A stretch of DNA of 64,000 nucleotides from Nitrosomonas sp. (GCA_016708955.1 JADJES010000008.1:1-64000); one strand, 5' to 3'. Counted from the stretch's first letter, positions 39,371-49,863 are shown. Notes: generated by a model not told the origin, from the sequence alone. Translations and numbers: made by a program.

Positions 39371-40636
39371 ATGCCGAGTATTACGGATGATTACCGCATT
39401 GATGCTGTGCTCGCTGGCAGTGACATTCGCTGGGATCCCGCAGAATCAGGCAAACCGGTAGGATTGACTTACAGTTTCATGTCAGCACTACCGGTTTACG
39501 CTGATCCGGCTCAGGACGGCAATCACTTCAGCACTATGACCGACGCGCAGAAGATTGCGGTTCGAGAGATTTTAACCACGCTTTCTTCCCAGTTCGACAT
39601 TACTTTCACAGAAATAACCGATTCTACGCAATCCTATGGCCAACTCCGGTTTGGCAATAATGCGCAAACTACAACGGCCGGCTATGCCTATTATCCAGAC
39701 AAATCAATTGGTGATAACGCAGGAGATCTGTACATCAACAATGCACCGGAAGCCTCGCAGACAACCCATGTCGTCTATGGCACCAATGCTTATTCGACAC
39801 TGATTCATGAAATTGGACATACCCTCGGACTTAAACATCCTGGCAATTACAATGCAGCAGCTTCAGGGGGAGATGCCAACGAAGGTCCCTTCCTAACGGG
39901 TGTAGAAGACTCTGAGTTGTATAGCATCATGTCTTACACACCGCAAAATCAGGGGCTTGAACGTATCAATCTAGCACCGTACGATTACGCTGCCTTATCC
40001 TATCTATACAATGCAAAACTGCTTAATACAGGCGACAATTCATACGCATTGACAGAAGAAAGTGGCCAAGTTGTCCAGACAATTTATGATGACGGGGGTA
40101 ACGATACGCTTGATGCCTCTGAGATAAATACACCAGTAATCCTTAATCTCAATGTTGCTGCACCTGGTACACTCAGTTCCGTTGGTCTTACGCCAGATGG
40201 ACAACCCGCGGAAAATAACTTATCGCTCGGATTGAATACGTTAATTGAACATGCGATTGGCGGCACTGGCAACGATAAATTAATTGGAAACAGTTCCAGC
40301 AACACGCTAATCGGTAACAATGGCGATGACACCTTAGTCGGACAACTGGGCACAGATACGATGATTGGTGGCGAAGGCTCGGATATTTTTGGTATATCCA
40401 ATGTAGGTAATTACATTTTTCAAGATTTCATTCCGGGAGTGGATAAAATCGGATTCGATATTCAGCTAGGCATTCAGAATTTTACGCAACTATCGCCCTA
40501 CATTAGTGGTATCAATACCCAAGGTGAGGATGTCGTGGTACATTTTATAGGCGATGTAGCCAGCATTACATTTGTCGGCGTATTACAGCAATCCACCGCA
40601 TTATCAGTGGCTGATGTGATTTTCCAGGCTTTGTAA
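39371..40636 (+). CDS. Serralysin-like M10 metalloprotease with RTX repeats
   Basis: The protein has 421 residues and no N-terminal signal peptide. The zinc site HEIGHTLGLKH (HExxHxxGxxH) lies near residues 145-155, and the Met-turn SIMSYTPQ near 193. The C-terminal part has calcium-binding RTX nonapeptides (GGTGNDKLIG, GNNGDDTLVG, GGEGSDIFG) and the M10 C-terminal domain ending in hydrophobic residues. This is the arrangement of type I-secreted proteases such as serralysin. No ABC transporter/HlyD/TolC genes are nearby, so secretion would depend on genes elsewhere. Confidence 0.92.
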   Translation: MPSITDDYRIDAVLAGSDIRWDPAESGKPVGLTYSFMSALPVYADPAQDGNHFSTMTDAQKIAVREILTTLSSQFDITFTEITDSTQSYGQLRFGNNAQTTTAGYAYYPDKSIGDNAGDLYINNAPEASQTTHVVYGTNAYSTLIHEIGHTLGLKHPGNYNAAASGGDANEGPFLTGVEDSELYSIMSYTPQNQGLERINLAPYDYAALSYLYNAKLLNTGDNSYALTEESGQVVQTIYDDGGNDTLDASEINTPVILNLNVAAPGTLSSVGLTPDGQPAENNLSLGLNTLIEHAIGGTGNDKLIGNSSSNTLIGNNGDDTLVGQLGTDTMIGGEGSDIFGISNVGNYIFQDFIPGVDKIGFDIQLGIQNFTQLSPYISGINTQGEDVVVHFIGDVASITFVGVLQQSTALSVADVIFQAL

Positions 40637-40669
40637 TTTGTACTGACTCAGATCTGAGCCAGTACAAAT
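40636..40669. terminator. Near-perfect hairpin between the protease and RNase T2 genes
   Basis: ATTTGTACTGACTCAGA pairs with TCTGAGCCAGTACAAAT (one mismatch, almost no loop). It starts at the protease stop codon, between two convergent genes, and probably terminates transcription from both sides. Confidence 0.65.
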
Positions 40670-40702
40670 GATCAATCCAGACTACCTGTTTAGATTTCTT
40701 CC

Positions 40703-41716
40703 CTATTGCCCAATCGGATCGACACGGAAAGTCTCTCCACAATTGGAGTTGCTCTGTGCCGGCGCATTGACAATCAGTTTCTCAAGATCAGCGCCCGGGG
40801 TTAGATCAGCAATCAAGCTCAATTGAATTTCCACCAACATCCCCTGATCGCAGTTAAGCTTAATCCGCTCCCGAGCGGCAGATCCCAATACAGCAGCGAC
40901 CCGGTTGAGAAAATCTTCGGTGCGAACTTGCTGGCCAATCCTGCGATTCATAAAATAAGCCATACCGGAGTCATTAAATTGACGGGCCAAATCCACTGAC
41001 ACATCAAAAAATTCTTCTATCGACTTAGCGGCTTGACAGGTACCATGTTTATGCCATTCATGGCGCTCAAGACAAGAACCTGCTGTCACACTAGGCATGA
41101 CCTCCGCTAATGCAGTTTGCGAAGTTGGATTTAATTTAATCTCCGGATAATCACAGAAATTTTGTTTCTGAGCTTTGACATCGCCGCAAAAGGCATAATG
41201 TGTGCCACAACTTTTTTTGTTAGGCCACAAACCGTGCAAGGTAAAATGTTTGGCTTGATATACCTTCGGGTCGGTGATTTTACATTCAGGTTTTTGTGGT
41301 TTAATTTCACAGAAAGCGGGTTGCCATGACAGTGCGAGAACATGACTATCCGCCTCGCCAGCAATACTACAACTATTGTTATCGCTATTTCCATTGCCTC
41401 CTGTTCCCTGCCCGCCGCTCAACTGAGCATCACCACATTCAGCGCTAATCCAGCGCTCCTTGGGATTGGCACCAGGCAGAATAACCCGGTACCAGCTAGC
41501 ATGATCTGGTTTATTCGCTTCGATGATATCGTATTTTTTATCCGCCAGAATCTGCGTATTATCCGGATTGGTTAACTTATTCTTTGAAACATAGGCGGGA
41601 CACGTTTGCTGCGCAGAGAAAATGCCTATAGTTTTAGCTGATGCCGAATGGGCATAACCGATTGCCAATATGACCAGAAAAACATGAAAAACAGTACTCT
41701 TTCTTAGAAATATCAT
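40703..41716 (-). CDS. Secreted ribonuclease T2
   Basis: The best start is the ATG at 41716 with GAGGAG upstream, giving about 337 residues and a signal peptide ending YAHSASAK; an upstream ATG at 41749 lacks support. The mature N-terminal 80 residues may be an SH3-like or carbohydrate-binding module. The catalytic motifs are FTLHGLWPNKKS (CAS I) and ERHEWHKHGTCQA (CAS II), each with the active histidine. It cleaves RNA in the periplasm or outside the cell. It is convergent with the serralysin-like gene. Confidence 0.92.
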   Translation of the reverse strand: MIFLRKSTVFHVFLVILAIGYAHSASAKTIGIFSAQQTCPAYVSKNKLTNPDNTQILADKKYDIIEANKPDHASWYRVILPGANPKERWISAECGDAQLSGGQGTGGNGNSDNNSCSIAGEADSHVLALSWQPAFCEIKPQKPECKITDPKVYQAKHFTLHGLWPNKKSCGTHYAFCGDVKAQKQNFCDYPEIKLNPTSQTALAEVMPSVTAGSCLERHEWHKHGTCQAAKSIEEFFDVSVDLARQFNDSGMAYFMNRRIGQQVRTEDFLNRVAAVLGSAARERIKLNCDQGMLVEIQLSLIADLTPGADLEKLIVNAPAQSNSNCGETFRVDPIGQ

Positions 41717-41749
41717 TTCCTTTTCTCCTCTGAAATTAGGCAAGGGCAC

Positions 41750-42096
41750 CTCTATAAATTCAAAGCCCTAAACAATACAAGGCACGAGAAAAAATGGTCA
41801 TGCAGCCTATGTATGATATGTAAGGAAACATTTTTTGAGTAACAAAATGTTGTGACGAAATTTAAATTTTTAGAGATGCCGCAAGAATAAAATGCAATAA
41901 CAAGATTAGTGTAATCTCTCTCAGATCATCTGAGGAACACATCCTTGATTGATCTTGCACTACAATTTATCATTAGTCAGGCCTACCGGCGGATTAACTA
42001 TGACATTTGACACACTGAAATCTTCTCTTTCTTAAGATCAAACCATAACGCGGAACCAGAAAAACCCGGGCTGATCATCGATTCTTTTAGATTCAC
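41750..42096. other. Intergenic region, nothing recognised
   Basis: AT-rich DNA without a credible gene between the RNase T2 start and the end of the peptidase gene. No hairpin or repeat stands out. Confidence 0.4.
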
Positions 42097-43516
42097 TTAA
42101 AAAGTACCGAACCGCTCGGGAGTATAATGAACTATGTCTTGTTCCAGCAATTGCAGCTTTTCCTTCATCTGGCTTCCAACAAATAATTGAGGCTCTGAGG
42201 GTATCAGATTCTCAGATAGCTCACGTTGTGTGATTTTAGTGATGGCTCGATTAAAGCTCTCAATGAACTGATAGGGCTTATCTTCAATATTCTTAAAAAG
42301 CGCCTCACCAAAATAGGTGTATTCATTTTCATGGGAGCAGCCAAAAGAAGCTTTATCCGATGCTGCAGCGGTGAAAATCAAGCTATATTCATTCTGGAGC
42401 GCTTTAAATAAACCCGCCTGAATAACATGCTGAAATCAGAATAATGCGCCAGCGTATGCCGGCATTGTCCAGATAAGTCTTGATATCTTCCGGGCGGACA
42501 GCATTAAGATCAAGCGGCCACATTTGCACTGAAAGTTCATGATCCATCGATCCATGGCTGGTCAGATACAGGAAAATAACATCCTCATTACGATTCATTT
42601 TACTGCCTAAATGATTCAATGCGATTCTCAGATTTGTTGATGATGCCAGCGGCGTAGTATTGATCAGTTTCAGGTTATTAATTAATGCAACAGATCGCCC
42701 TGATGCACCAAGTTGTTCACTCATTACGCGCTGCACATGCCCAATCTCCCGCATAAACACATCCTGAGTGGCATCAGAACCAAATCCTATAAAAAAAAGA
42801 TCGGTCACGCCTTCGATACCAGGTTGAATTGGATCTAAGGCATTGCTCAGAAGCACAGGCTGGTTATAATAAACTTGCTCCTGATTGACATCGTATAACG
42901 TAGTGTCAGAAAACGCCGCCATCTCGTGAGTATAATCATAATCTTCGTACCAGAAACTGAATGATAAATTTGCCAATGGATAAGATGCGCCAAGCCAAAG
43001 TAACACAATTAGAGCCGCTTTAAGCCTTTGTTGATCGAGCAATTGCAGCGCGATATAAAAACAGATGCCCAAACCCCATAGTACGAAAATGGCGTAACCA
43101 GTCGCGAATAATGTTTCGGGCAAATCAGGTAGGACAGCAAAAGAAATCAGATAACGGAATGGCAGAATGCAGTAGGTTATGATCAGTAATTTTAGCAAAT
43201 CACTCTGTTTACCGGTCAATTTTGTCAGAACAAACCCCAACAGAAGCGTAATCAACAATTCAACACTGAAATATCCCAGTCCAAACAGATCAAAAACGGG
43301 ATTGGGTGTCATGACATAAGAAGCAACAAATACGGTAAGACCATAAAAACCCAGAAGCAAAATAAACTGATCGTGAGAGACTGCCACCTGCTCAAGCACA
43401 TTGCGACGGAAACCAAGCAATCTAATACCGCAATAAAGATTCAGAATTAAAGTCCGGAGCTCTGTAATTAGCCCAGACTGCTTCGATTCTTTGGGTATGC
43501 TTGCATACAGATCCAT
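42097..43516 (-). CDS. Membrane protein with C-terminal C13 (legumain/caspase-like) peptidase domain, one apparent frameshift
   Basis: The first frame has about six hydrophobic helices (residues about 50-200, with a Yip1-like segment at the start), followed by a C13 peptidase domain. The catalytic His is in LYLTSHGSMDHEL and the Cys in LISACYSGGF. The frame stops just after it, at 42406-42408. Removing one T from the coding-strand TTT gives GGFIKALQNEYSLIFTAAASD and continues to 42097 for a protein of about 472 residues. C13-like bacterial proteins of this layout are known but uncharacterised. I regard the gene as probably intact. Confidence 0.8.
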
Positions 43517-43807
43517 ATTTATCTCCAGATTAAGATTGGCTGATACAGCATTGTATGAACGGCATTAATTTGCATGATTGAAGGAAATGTTTTAACTCTC
43601 GCCGCAATCTTTTTGGTAGGGCTATCGCTGACACTTAATCAATTCCCCTCCCGGATGGAGGAGAAGAAATAATTATTGCTTAACGAGTCATTTATGGCGG
43701 CAAAGTCATGATTATCGACATGCCAGTCATTGGATAATTTTATAGACTAGCGCCTATGAGTAGTGTAGTGTTAAATTTCATGGTCAATCTGAGCTATTGG
43801 AGGCTTT

Positions 43808-44371
43808 ATGTTTCGTTTAACACTTCTAGGGTTAATTAGTCTTTTTATTGCCTATCCGTTGACAGCAATTGCGGAAACAGTAACCGTTAATATCCAAGGC
43901 TTTGCATTTAATCCCCAAACTATTTCACTCAACGAAGGAGATTCAGTTACTTGGAACAATCAAGATGCTGCAGCACATAGTACAACTCAAGATGCTAACT
44001 TATGGAGCAGCGATCTAAATCCTGGCGGATCATTTAGTTTTATGTTTAATAAAGCTGGCACATATACCTATCATTGCCGATTCCATCCGTCAATGAAGGC
44101 TACCATCAGTGTTTCAAACTCAGGCGAAACCGACCCGACATCCTGTTTGTTTAAATGGGTTGAATCTAACTACGCTGCATTCTTTGCGCCGGCGGGGAAT
44201 TTAAGCTTATTGACTTTTCCGCCCTATACCTATCGTTATTATTCTGAAACAGATTCTTATCTAGCGGTATCCTCTGTAGATAATCATGTCTATTACATGT
44301 TTGGAGCGGATGGCATCATACACGATGCAGGCCCCCTCTCCGATTGGCTTGGCATTGCAGGTTGCAACTAG
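43808..44371 (+). CDS. Periplasmic cupredoxin (plastocyanin-like) with unknown C-terminal domain
   Basis: The protein has 187 residues with a signal peptide (about 1-22). The blue-copper domain covers about residues 23-105 with ligands His in DAAAHSTTQ, and Cys, His and Met in YHCRFHPSMKATI. A second domain of about 75 residues (SCLFKWVESNYAAFFAP, YTYRYYSETDSYLAVS, LSDWLGIAGCN) has paired cysteines and recurs in secreted proteins of related bacteria. It is probably a periplasmic electron carrier or copper-binding protein. An ATTGGAGG ribosome binding site supports the start. Confidence 0.85.
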   Translation: MFRLTLLGLISLFIAYPLTAIAETVTVNIQGFAFNPQTISLNEGDSVTWNNQDAAAHSTTQDANLWSSDLNPGGSFSFMFNKAGTYTYHCRFHPSMKATISVSNSGETDPTSCLFKWVESNYAAFFAPAGNLSLLTFPPYTYRYYSETDSYLAVSSVDNHVYYMFGADGIIHDAGPLSDWLGIAGCN

Positions 44372-45150
44372 AATCTAAGGAAGCCCTCATTAAATCCTTC
44401 GACAGGACTCAGGACGAACGGCAATATATTGACCACCTTCGCGGGGTATTGAAATGATCGGTGTGGACAGAGTAAATCTGGATCGAATCACGAAGATCAC
44501 GGGACACCATGACTTTCAGGTGCAGAATCTAGCAACCGGCGCCAGCAACGCAAACATCACAGGTCACAAAAAACAGACCAAATAACCCTCCCACCACTTA
44601 ACCAAAATCATTGATATCATTAGCTATGCTATCTATCGGCGTACCCAGATCAGTTAAACTTAAGCCATTTATATCAGTGACAAATGCATATCCAGGAAGA
44701 TAACCGGAAAGAGAATATAAGAGCCAGAAAATCCCACCACCTGCCCGGAATTGAAACTGCTAAAATTCCGGCAAGAAAGATGACCGTGTGTTTAAGTTTT
44801 ACAAGTTAAATAGGCATGATTTTCTCTTTGAGTGACTGATTAACTGGTGATAAGGCGGTTATCCATTTAGATGAATAGCGTATCGATTCCAATCTTCAGC
44901 AGATTATCAGCTTACACGGGATATTGACCGGACCGGTAGGCTCTGGCTACAGTCGGTTGCGGGAATAGTAATTGTCATTGCCTTAAACAATAAGGCAGAA
45001 TAGCGGGCAATTTATCCGCTATTTCTGGAGATACTATCCACAGCTTTATCGATAGTTCGATGAGCAGCGCGCTAGTTTTATTCTTTGAAGAATTGTGGCA
45101 ATCCAGTGAACAAGGAATTCGAACGGAACCTAAACGAGATACTACCCGTT
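44372..45150. other. 780-bp region without a convincing gene
   Basis: Just after the cupredoxin gene lies CTTCGACAGGACTCAGGACGA, a word I associate with dispersed repeats in this group. Next is a 43-codon plus-strand frame from about 44454 to 44585 (MIGVDRVNLDRITKI, ASNANITGHKKQTK) that looks like a gene fragment but is not identifiable. The remainder shows no structure I can name. Confidence 0.4.
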
Positions 45151-46926
45151 CTACCTGGCCAACGGCCAGCCGATTAGCAATACTGTGATGGTGACAACAC
45201 CGGCTATGATATTCATCGGTATCCCAGCACGCAGAAAATCAGTAAATCGATACTCGCCCGGACCATAAACCATCATATTCGTCTGATAACCCAGAGGTGT
45301 CGCGAAGCTGGCGGAAGCCGCCATCATGATGGCGAACACAAAAGGTTCATTATTTAAGCTGGCTTTCTCGGTAATTTCCAGCACAATCGGCAGCATCAAA
45401 AGCGCTGCTGCATTATTGGTAATGACTTCGGTTAATATTGAGATGGTTATATAGGTCAAAATCAGCAAAAGCCAAGGTGTCCCGCCGCTCAAATCCACGA
45501 TATTTGCTGCAAGATATTTAGCCACTCCGGTCTTTTCCAAGGCCATACCCAAGGCAAATGAGGATGCGATAGTAATAATAACCGTCAAATCAAGACTTCT
45601 TTCTGCTTGATTGGCAGAACAGCAACCCGAAATAATCATTAGACCGGCACCAATCAATGCCGCATTCAGCATGGTAATAACTTCAAAGCTGGCCGCCGTG
45701 ATGACGCCGACAAGAATTGCCCAAGCGAGATATGCTCGTTCGTGACGCGGCGCCTCGGTGTTCAGGTCATTAATCAGTAAAAAATCCTTGTTATAGCGCT
45801 GACGGCTGACAAAAGCCGGTCTAGCTTCCAGTAATAGCGTATCACCGGCTTGCAATATGATGCTACCGAGATTGCCTTTGATGCGCTCGCCATTACGCGC
45901 CACAGCCAATACCGCTGCGCCATAGCGGGCACGAAAACGCGCATCGCGTATGGCATACCCCAATGTCGAACAATGCGGTGATACGACGGCTTCGATTAAA
46001 CGCCGCTCGGCATGTTGCATGGTGAATGTTTGAGTTTGTTCTCCCTCAGTCGACGGAACAATGCCGTTAATGCGCATCAAATCTGAAATCGCATCGGTAT
46101 CGCCAGCAAACACCAAACGGTCGCCCCCTTGAAGCACTTCTTCGGGTGAGACCACGGTAATCGCGATTCCATTCCGATCAATCTCAATCAGGTATACGCG
46201 TTGCAAGTGCCTTAACCCGGCTTGCTCAATCGTTTTGCCGACCAAAGGACCATTCGGCGCAATGGAGACTTCCAACGTAAATTCGCGCAGATTGGAAAAA
46301 ACCTGACCTTGCACCCGGTCTGGCAGCAGTTTTGGAAAGGCTAGCCACATTAATAAAAAACCGGCAATGGCAACGGGTATACCGACAGCCGTTATCGAAA
46401 ACAAGGAAAAGCCGGGGCCACCGGTCAGCACCTGATATTGGCCGTTGACAATCAGATTGGTGCTGGTTCCAATCAATGTAATCGTACCCCCCAGAATGGC
46501 GATATAACTCAGCGGTATCATCAGCTTCGAGGGCGAAATCCCGATCTTGCGCGACCAGCTATAAATAGCCGGAATCATGGTGGCGACAACCGGCGTGTTA
46601 TTCAGAAAGCTGCTGAGAAAAACAACGGGAATAAACATCCGGGAAATTGCGCCACGCACCGTTTTCGGTCTGCCTAACAAAGTGGTCACTAATAAATCGA
46701 TCGCGCCGGAGGCATGCATCCCCGCGGCAACCACAAACATGCCCGCAACGGTAATCAGCCCTGAGTTACTAAAACCGCTTAACGCATCGTTCGCGCTCAG
46801 AATTCCGGATACACTGAGTATCGTCAGCGCCCCAAGCATGACTAAATGCGGACCAATCCGGGTAAAAATAAGTGTTGCCAGCACAGCGATACATAAACTC
46901 AGTGCAAACCAGCCTTGCCATTCCAT
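45151..46926 (-). CDS. SLC13/DASS-family permease with two RCK_C (TrkA-C) domains
   Basis: The protein has 591 residues. About 11-12 membrane helices flank a central soluble region (about residues 205-400) that contains two TrkA-C-like domains (EVSIAPNGPLVGKTIEQAGL and AVVSPHCSTLGYAIRDARF). The transporter signatures are SSFLNNTPVVATMIPAI and LIGTSTNLIVNGQ near the first half, and NNAAALLMLPIVLEIT and ATPLGYQTNMMVYGPG in the second. Such proteins carry anions such as sulfate, dicarboxylates or possibly silicate; the substrate is not predictable here. Confidence 0.88.
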   Translation of the reverse strand: MEWQGWFALSLCIAVLATLIFTRIGPHLVMLGALTILSVSGILSANDALSGFSNSGLITVAGMFVVAAGMHASGAIDLLVTTLLGRPKTVRGAISRMFIPVVFLSSFLNNTPVVATMIPAIYSWSRKIGISPSKLMIPLSYIAILGGTITLIGTSTNLIVNGQYQVLTGGPGFSLFSITAVGIPVAIAGFLLMWLAFPKLLPDRVQGQVFSNLREFTLEVSIAPNGPLVGKTIEQAGLRHLQRVYLIEIDRNGIAITVVSPEEVLQGGDRLVFAGDTDAISDLMRINGIVPSTEGEQTQTFTMQHAERRLIEAVVSPHCSTLGYAIRDARFRARYGAAVLAVARNGERIKGNLGSIILQAGDTLLLEARPAFVSRQRYNKDFLLINDLNTEAPRHERAYLAWAILVGVITAASFEVITMLNAALIGAGLMIISGCCSANQAERSLDLTVIITIASSFALGMALEKTGVAKYLAANIVDLSGGTPWLLLILTYITISILTEVITNNAAALLMLPIVLEITEKASLNNEPFVFAIMMAASASFATPLGYQTNMMVYGPGEYRFTDFLRAGIPMNIIAGVVTITVLLIGWPLAR

Positions 46927-47188
46927 AGTGTTACATCCCTGACAAATTTTTTGAAATATACAGCAGTTAGTAACGCGGCTATAAATAATTAATAATTATA
47001 ATGATATGTCTACAAATTATATGCAGCGATGCCCATTGATTTAAATTTCAGGAGATTTCGCCAGTAATCCGCTAAACTTGCTTAAACTCGAAAAATACCG
47101 TTGATCGAACGAGTGTTTAATTGACGGCGCGATTTCGATTAACTTTTGCCCAATTGGACTTTTCTGAAAACGAAATGCGGAAACCCTA

Positions 47189-47716
47189 ATGTATAAAACC
47201 ATTATTTCATTTCTACTCGGCCTGTGGTTAACACTGGCAACTTCCAGTTTCGCGCATCAACACATCCGCCCCGGACTATGGGAAATCACCACGAAATCGG
47301 ATTTATTGGCGCTGGTGCCGCATATTCCCTCGGAACACATGCAGCAACTCAGTGATCTCGCCCGCCGCTATGGCCTTAAATTACCCCAAATAGAAAATGG
47401 CGCAGCCACGTCAAATATCTGCATCACCCAGGAAATGGCAAAACAGGAAATCCCCGCCTATTTTTATGAAGACCGTTCCGGCTGCACCGTGCAGAACGCA
47501 AAGCGTACCGGCAACAGTTATGAATTGGATCTGGTCTGTACAAACCAGCATTTTCAAGGAAATGGAACCGCACGAGGCAGTTTCAGCAGCCCGGAAAGCT
47601 TCTCGGGAAATACCGAATTCGACAGCACCGTCGGCGGGACGCCGGTTCATGCAGCAGCCGAAACGTATGGCCGCTGGATTGGCGAACGCTGCACCGCAGT
47701 CAATCCGCTGCAATGA
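47189..47716 (+). CDS. DUF3617-family secreted protein
   Basis: The protein has 175 residues with a signal peptide ending SSFAHQH. The DUF3617 hallmark RPGLWEITTKSD opens the mature part, and conserved cysteines follow (NICITQEMA, GCTVQNAK, LDLVCTNQH, GERCTAV). The function of the family is unknown. Its TGA overlaps the jetA ATG (ATGA), so translation may be coupled to the Wadjet operon, although no functional link is established. Its 3' half shares the higher GC of the Wadjet block. Confidence 0.85.
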   Translation: MYKTIISFLLGLWLTLATSSFAHQHIRPGLWEITTKSDLLALVPHIPSEHMQQLSDLARRYGLKLPQIENGAATSNICITQEMAKQEIPAYFYEDRSGCTVQNAKRTGNSYELDLVCTNQHFQGNGTARGSFSSPESFSGNTEFDSTVGGTPVHAAAETYGRWIGERCTAVNPLQ

Positions 47717-49167
47717 CACTGGATTTTGCCACGCTGGAAAGCCTGCGCACGCGCCATCCCGCCTGGCGGTTGCTGCGCTCGGATCATGCGCCGCTGGTGG
47801 CCGGTTTTTTGCAGCGCGTATTCGTCGCACCCAACGTGCGTGTCATGGCTGCGGCCGATTTGGTTGAAGCACTGGAAGATGAGCTGTACGCGCTGCGCGA
47901 GCAATTGGGTGAAGATGCTTTCCCCAAAAGCGCGCAGGAATATCTGAACGATTGGGCCAGTATCGAAAAAGGCTGGTTGCGAAAATTCTATCAGCAAGGT
48001 TCGGACGAACCGCAATTCGATCTGACGCCGGCAACCGAGAAAGCCATCGCTTGGCTGTCGGCATTGACGGAACGCAGTTTTGTCGGCACCGGGTCGCGCC
48101 TGTTGACGTTGTTCGATCTGCTCAAGCAGATGAGCGAAGGCAGCGAATCCGATCCGGCCAAACGCCTCGCGGAACTGCACAAACGGCGCGCTGAAACCGA
48201 CGCCGAAATCGCACGCATTCAAGCGGGCGATATCGCATTACTCGATGATTCGGCATTGAAAGACCGCTTCCAGCAATTCATGCAGCTTGCACGGGAATTA
48301 CTGACCGATTTTCGCGAAGTTGAGTACAATTTCCGCCAATTGGATCGCAAAGTCCGCGAACAAATCGCCTTGTGGGAAGGCGCCAAAGGCGCTTTGTTGG
48401 AAGAAATCATGGGAGAGCGTGATGCGATTGGCGATTCGGATCAAGGCAAAAGCTTCCGCGCTTTCTGCGATTTTTTGATGTCCAGCCGCAGGCAGGAGGA
48501 ATTGACCGGATTGCTCGAGCATGTGCTGGCGTTGCCGCCAGTCATCGAGCTCCGGCCGGATGCCCGCACGCGCCGCGTGCATTACGACTGGCTGGAAGCC
48601 GGTGAGCACACGCTGCGCACCGTGGCGCAGTTATCGCAACAGTTGCGCCGCTTTCTCGACGATCAAGCCTGGCTGGAAAATAAGCGCATCATGGACATTC
48701 TGCACGGCATCGAAAGCAAAGCGCTGGCCTTGCGGCAATCACCGCCCGCCGGTGATATCATGCGCATCGCGCAGCCTGGGGCAACCATCGAACTGGCCAT
48801 GGAACGCCCGCTATTCACACCCGCATTCAAGCCCTTAATTGCGGATATCGAACTGCAAGCAGGCGACAGCGATGCCGATCCGGCGGCACTCTATACCCAG
48901 ATCGTCGTGGACAAGGCGCGCTTGACCCGGCACATCCGCCAGGCACTGCAAACACGCGGACAAATCATGCTGTCTGAATTGATTGACACACAGCCGCTGC
49001 AACAGGGTTTGGCGGAGCTGGTCACCTACCTGCAACTGGGCAGCGACTCATTCAAGGCGGTGGTGGACGAAAATACCGAGGATTTGATCACATGGAGCGC
49101 CGCAACCCATGATGGCGCCATTGTCAGCAAGCAAGCACGGCTGCCGCGTGTTATTTTCGTGCGCTGA
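47713..49167 (+). CDS. jetA: Wadjet protein JetA (DUF3375, kleisin-like)
   Basis: The protein has 484 residues and matches DUF3375: LRTRHPAWRLLRSDHAPLV at the start and SGSRLLTLFDLLKQMSEGSE-like text near residue 115-140. Helical segments predominate (ELHKRRAETDAEIARIQ, VEYNFRQLDRKVREQI). JetA is the kleisin-type subunit that bridges the JetC ATPase heads. It is the first of four co-directional genes (jetA-jetB-jetC-jetD) forming a type I Wadjet system that recognises and cleaves closed circular plasmid DNA. The gap to jetB is only 6 bp. Confidence 0.9.
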   Translation: MTLDFATLESLRTRHPAWRLLRSDHAPLVAGFLQRVFVAPNVRVMAAADLVEALEDELYALREQLGEDAFPKSAQEYLNDWASIEKGWLRKFYQQGSDEPQFDLTPATEKAIAWLSALTERSFVGTGSRLLTLFDLLKQMSEGSESDPAKRLAELHKRRAETDAEIARIQAGDIALLDDSALKDRFQQFMQLARELLTDFREVEYNFRQLDRKVREQIALWEGAKGALLEEIMGERDAIGDSDQGKSFRAFCDFLMSSRRQEELTGLLEHVLALPPVIELRPDARTRRVHYDWLEAGEHTLRTVAQLSQQLRRFLDDQAWLENKRIMDILHGIESKALALRQSPPAGDIMRIAQPGATIELAMERPLFTPAFKPLIADIELQAGDSDADPAALYTQIVVDKARLTRHIRQALQTRGQIMLSELIDTQPLQQGLAELVTYLQLGSDSFKAVVDENTEDLITWSAATHDGAIVSKQARLPRVIFVR

Positions 49168-49173
49168 TTATTA

Positions 49174-49863
49174 ATGGATATGACCGATATGGACGAAGAA
49201 CAACCGGCAGACGTTGCAATATCCCCTGCCCCGCCTGCGGATCTATCGGTACTGCTCATCACCTTGCTCAAGGGTGTCATCTACCGAGACGACGATGAAC
49301 GGCTGTGGGGCATGCTGCTGAATCTGCAAACCCGCGTGCGCGATTATGTGACGGTGCTGGGGTTGGATCTGGTGCTTGACGAAGCGGAAGGCTACGCGTT
49401 CCTCAAAAGCCGGGCCGAATCCGCAGACGATGAAGCCATCCCCAGACTGCCCCGGCTGGTTGCGCGCAGACCGCTGTCGTTTCCGGTCAGCTTGCTACTG
49501 GCGCTGTTGCGCAAAAAACTCGCTGAATTTGACGCCAGCGGCAGCGATACCCGCCTCGTTCTGTCACGCGACGACATCGTCGAATTGGTGCGTGTGTTTC
49601 TGCCGGACAGCAGTAACGAAACCCGGTTGATCGATCAGATCGAAACCCATATCAACAAAATTGTTGAATTAGGTTTTCTGCGCCGCCTCAAGCCGCTCAG
49701 CGGCAGCGCTGCCGCACTGCCAGGTTTCGAGGTGCGGCGTATCCTCAAGGCATTTGTCGACGCGCAGTGGCTGGCGGATTTCGATGCCCGGCTGGCAGCC
49801 TATCAAGCGCAACTGCCGGGCGCAGTATCTGAAACATCAAAGGAAAGTGCGAACGATGCTTGA
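49174..49863 (+). CDS. jetB: Wadjet protein JetB (DUF4194, KITE-like)
   Basis: The protein has 229 residues and matches DUF4194: LLKGVIYRDDDERLWGMLL, LGLDLVLDEAEGYAFLKS and RPLSFPVSLLLALLRKKL, with winged-helix-like LSRDDIVELVRVFLPDSSN. JetB is the KITE subunit that associates with JetA and JetC. Its stop overlaps the jetC start by 8 bases (ATGCTTGA), so production of the two is coupled. Confidence 0.9.
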   Translation: MDMTDMDEEQPADVAISPAPPADLSVLLITLLKGVIYRDDDERLWGMLLNLQTRVRDYVTVLGLDLVLDEAEGYAFLKSRAESADDEAIPRLPRLVARRPLSFPVSLLLALLRKKLAEFDASGSDTRLVLSRDDIVELVRVFLPDSSNETRLIDQIETHINKIVELGFLRRLKPLSGSAAALPGFEVRRILKAFVDAQWLADFDARLAAYQAQLPGAVSETSKESANDA

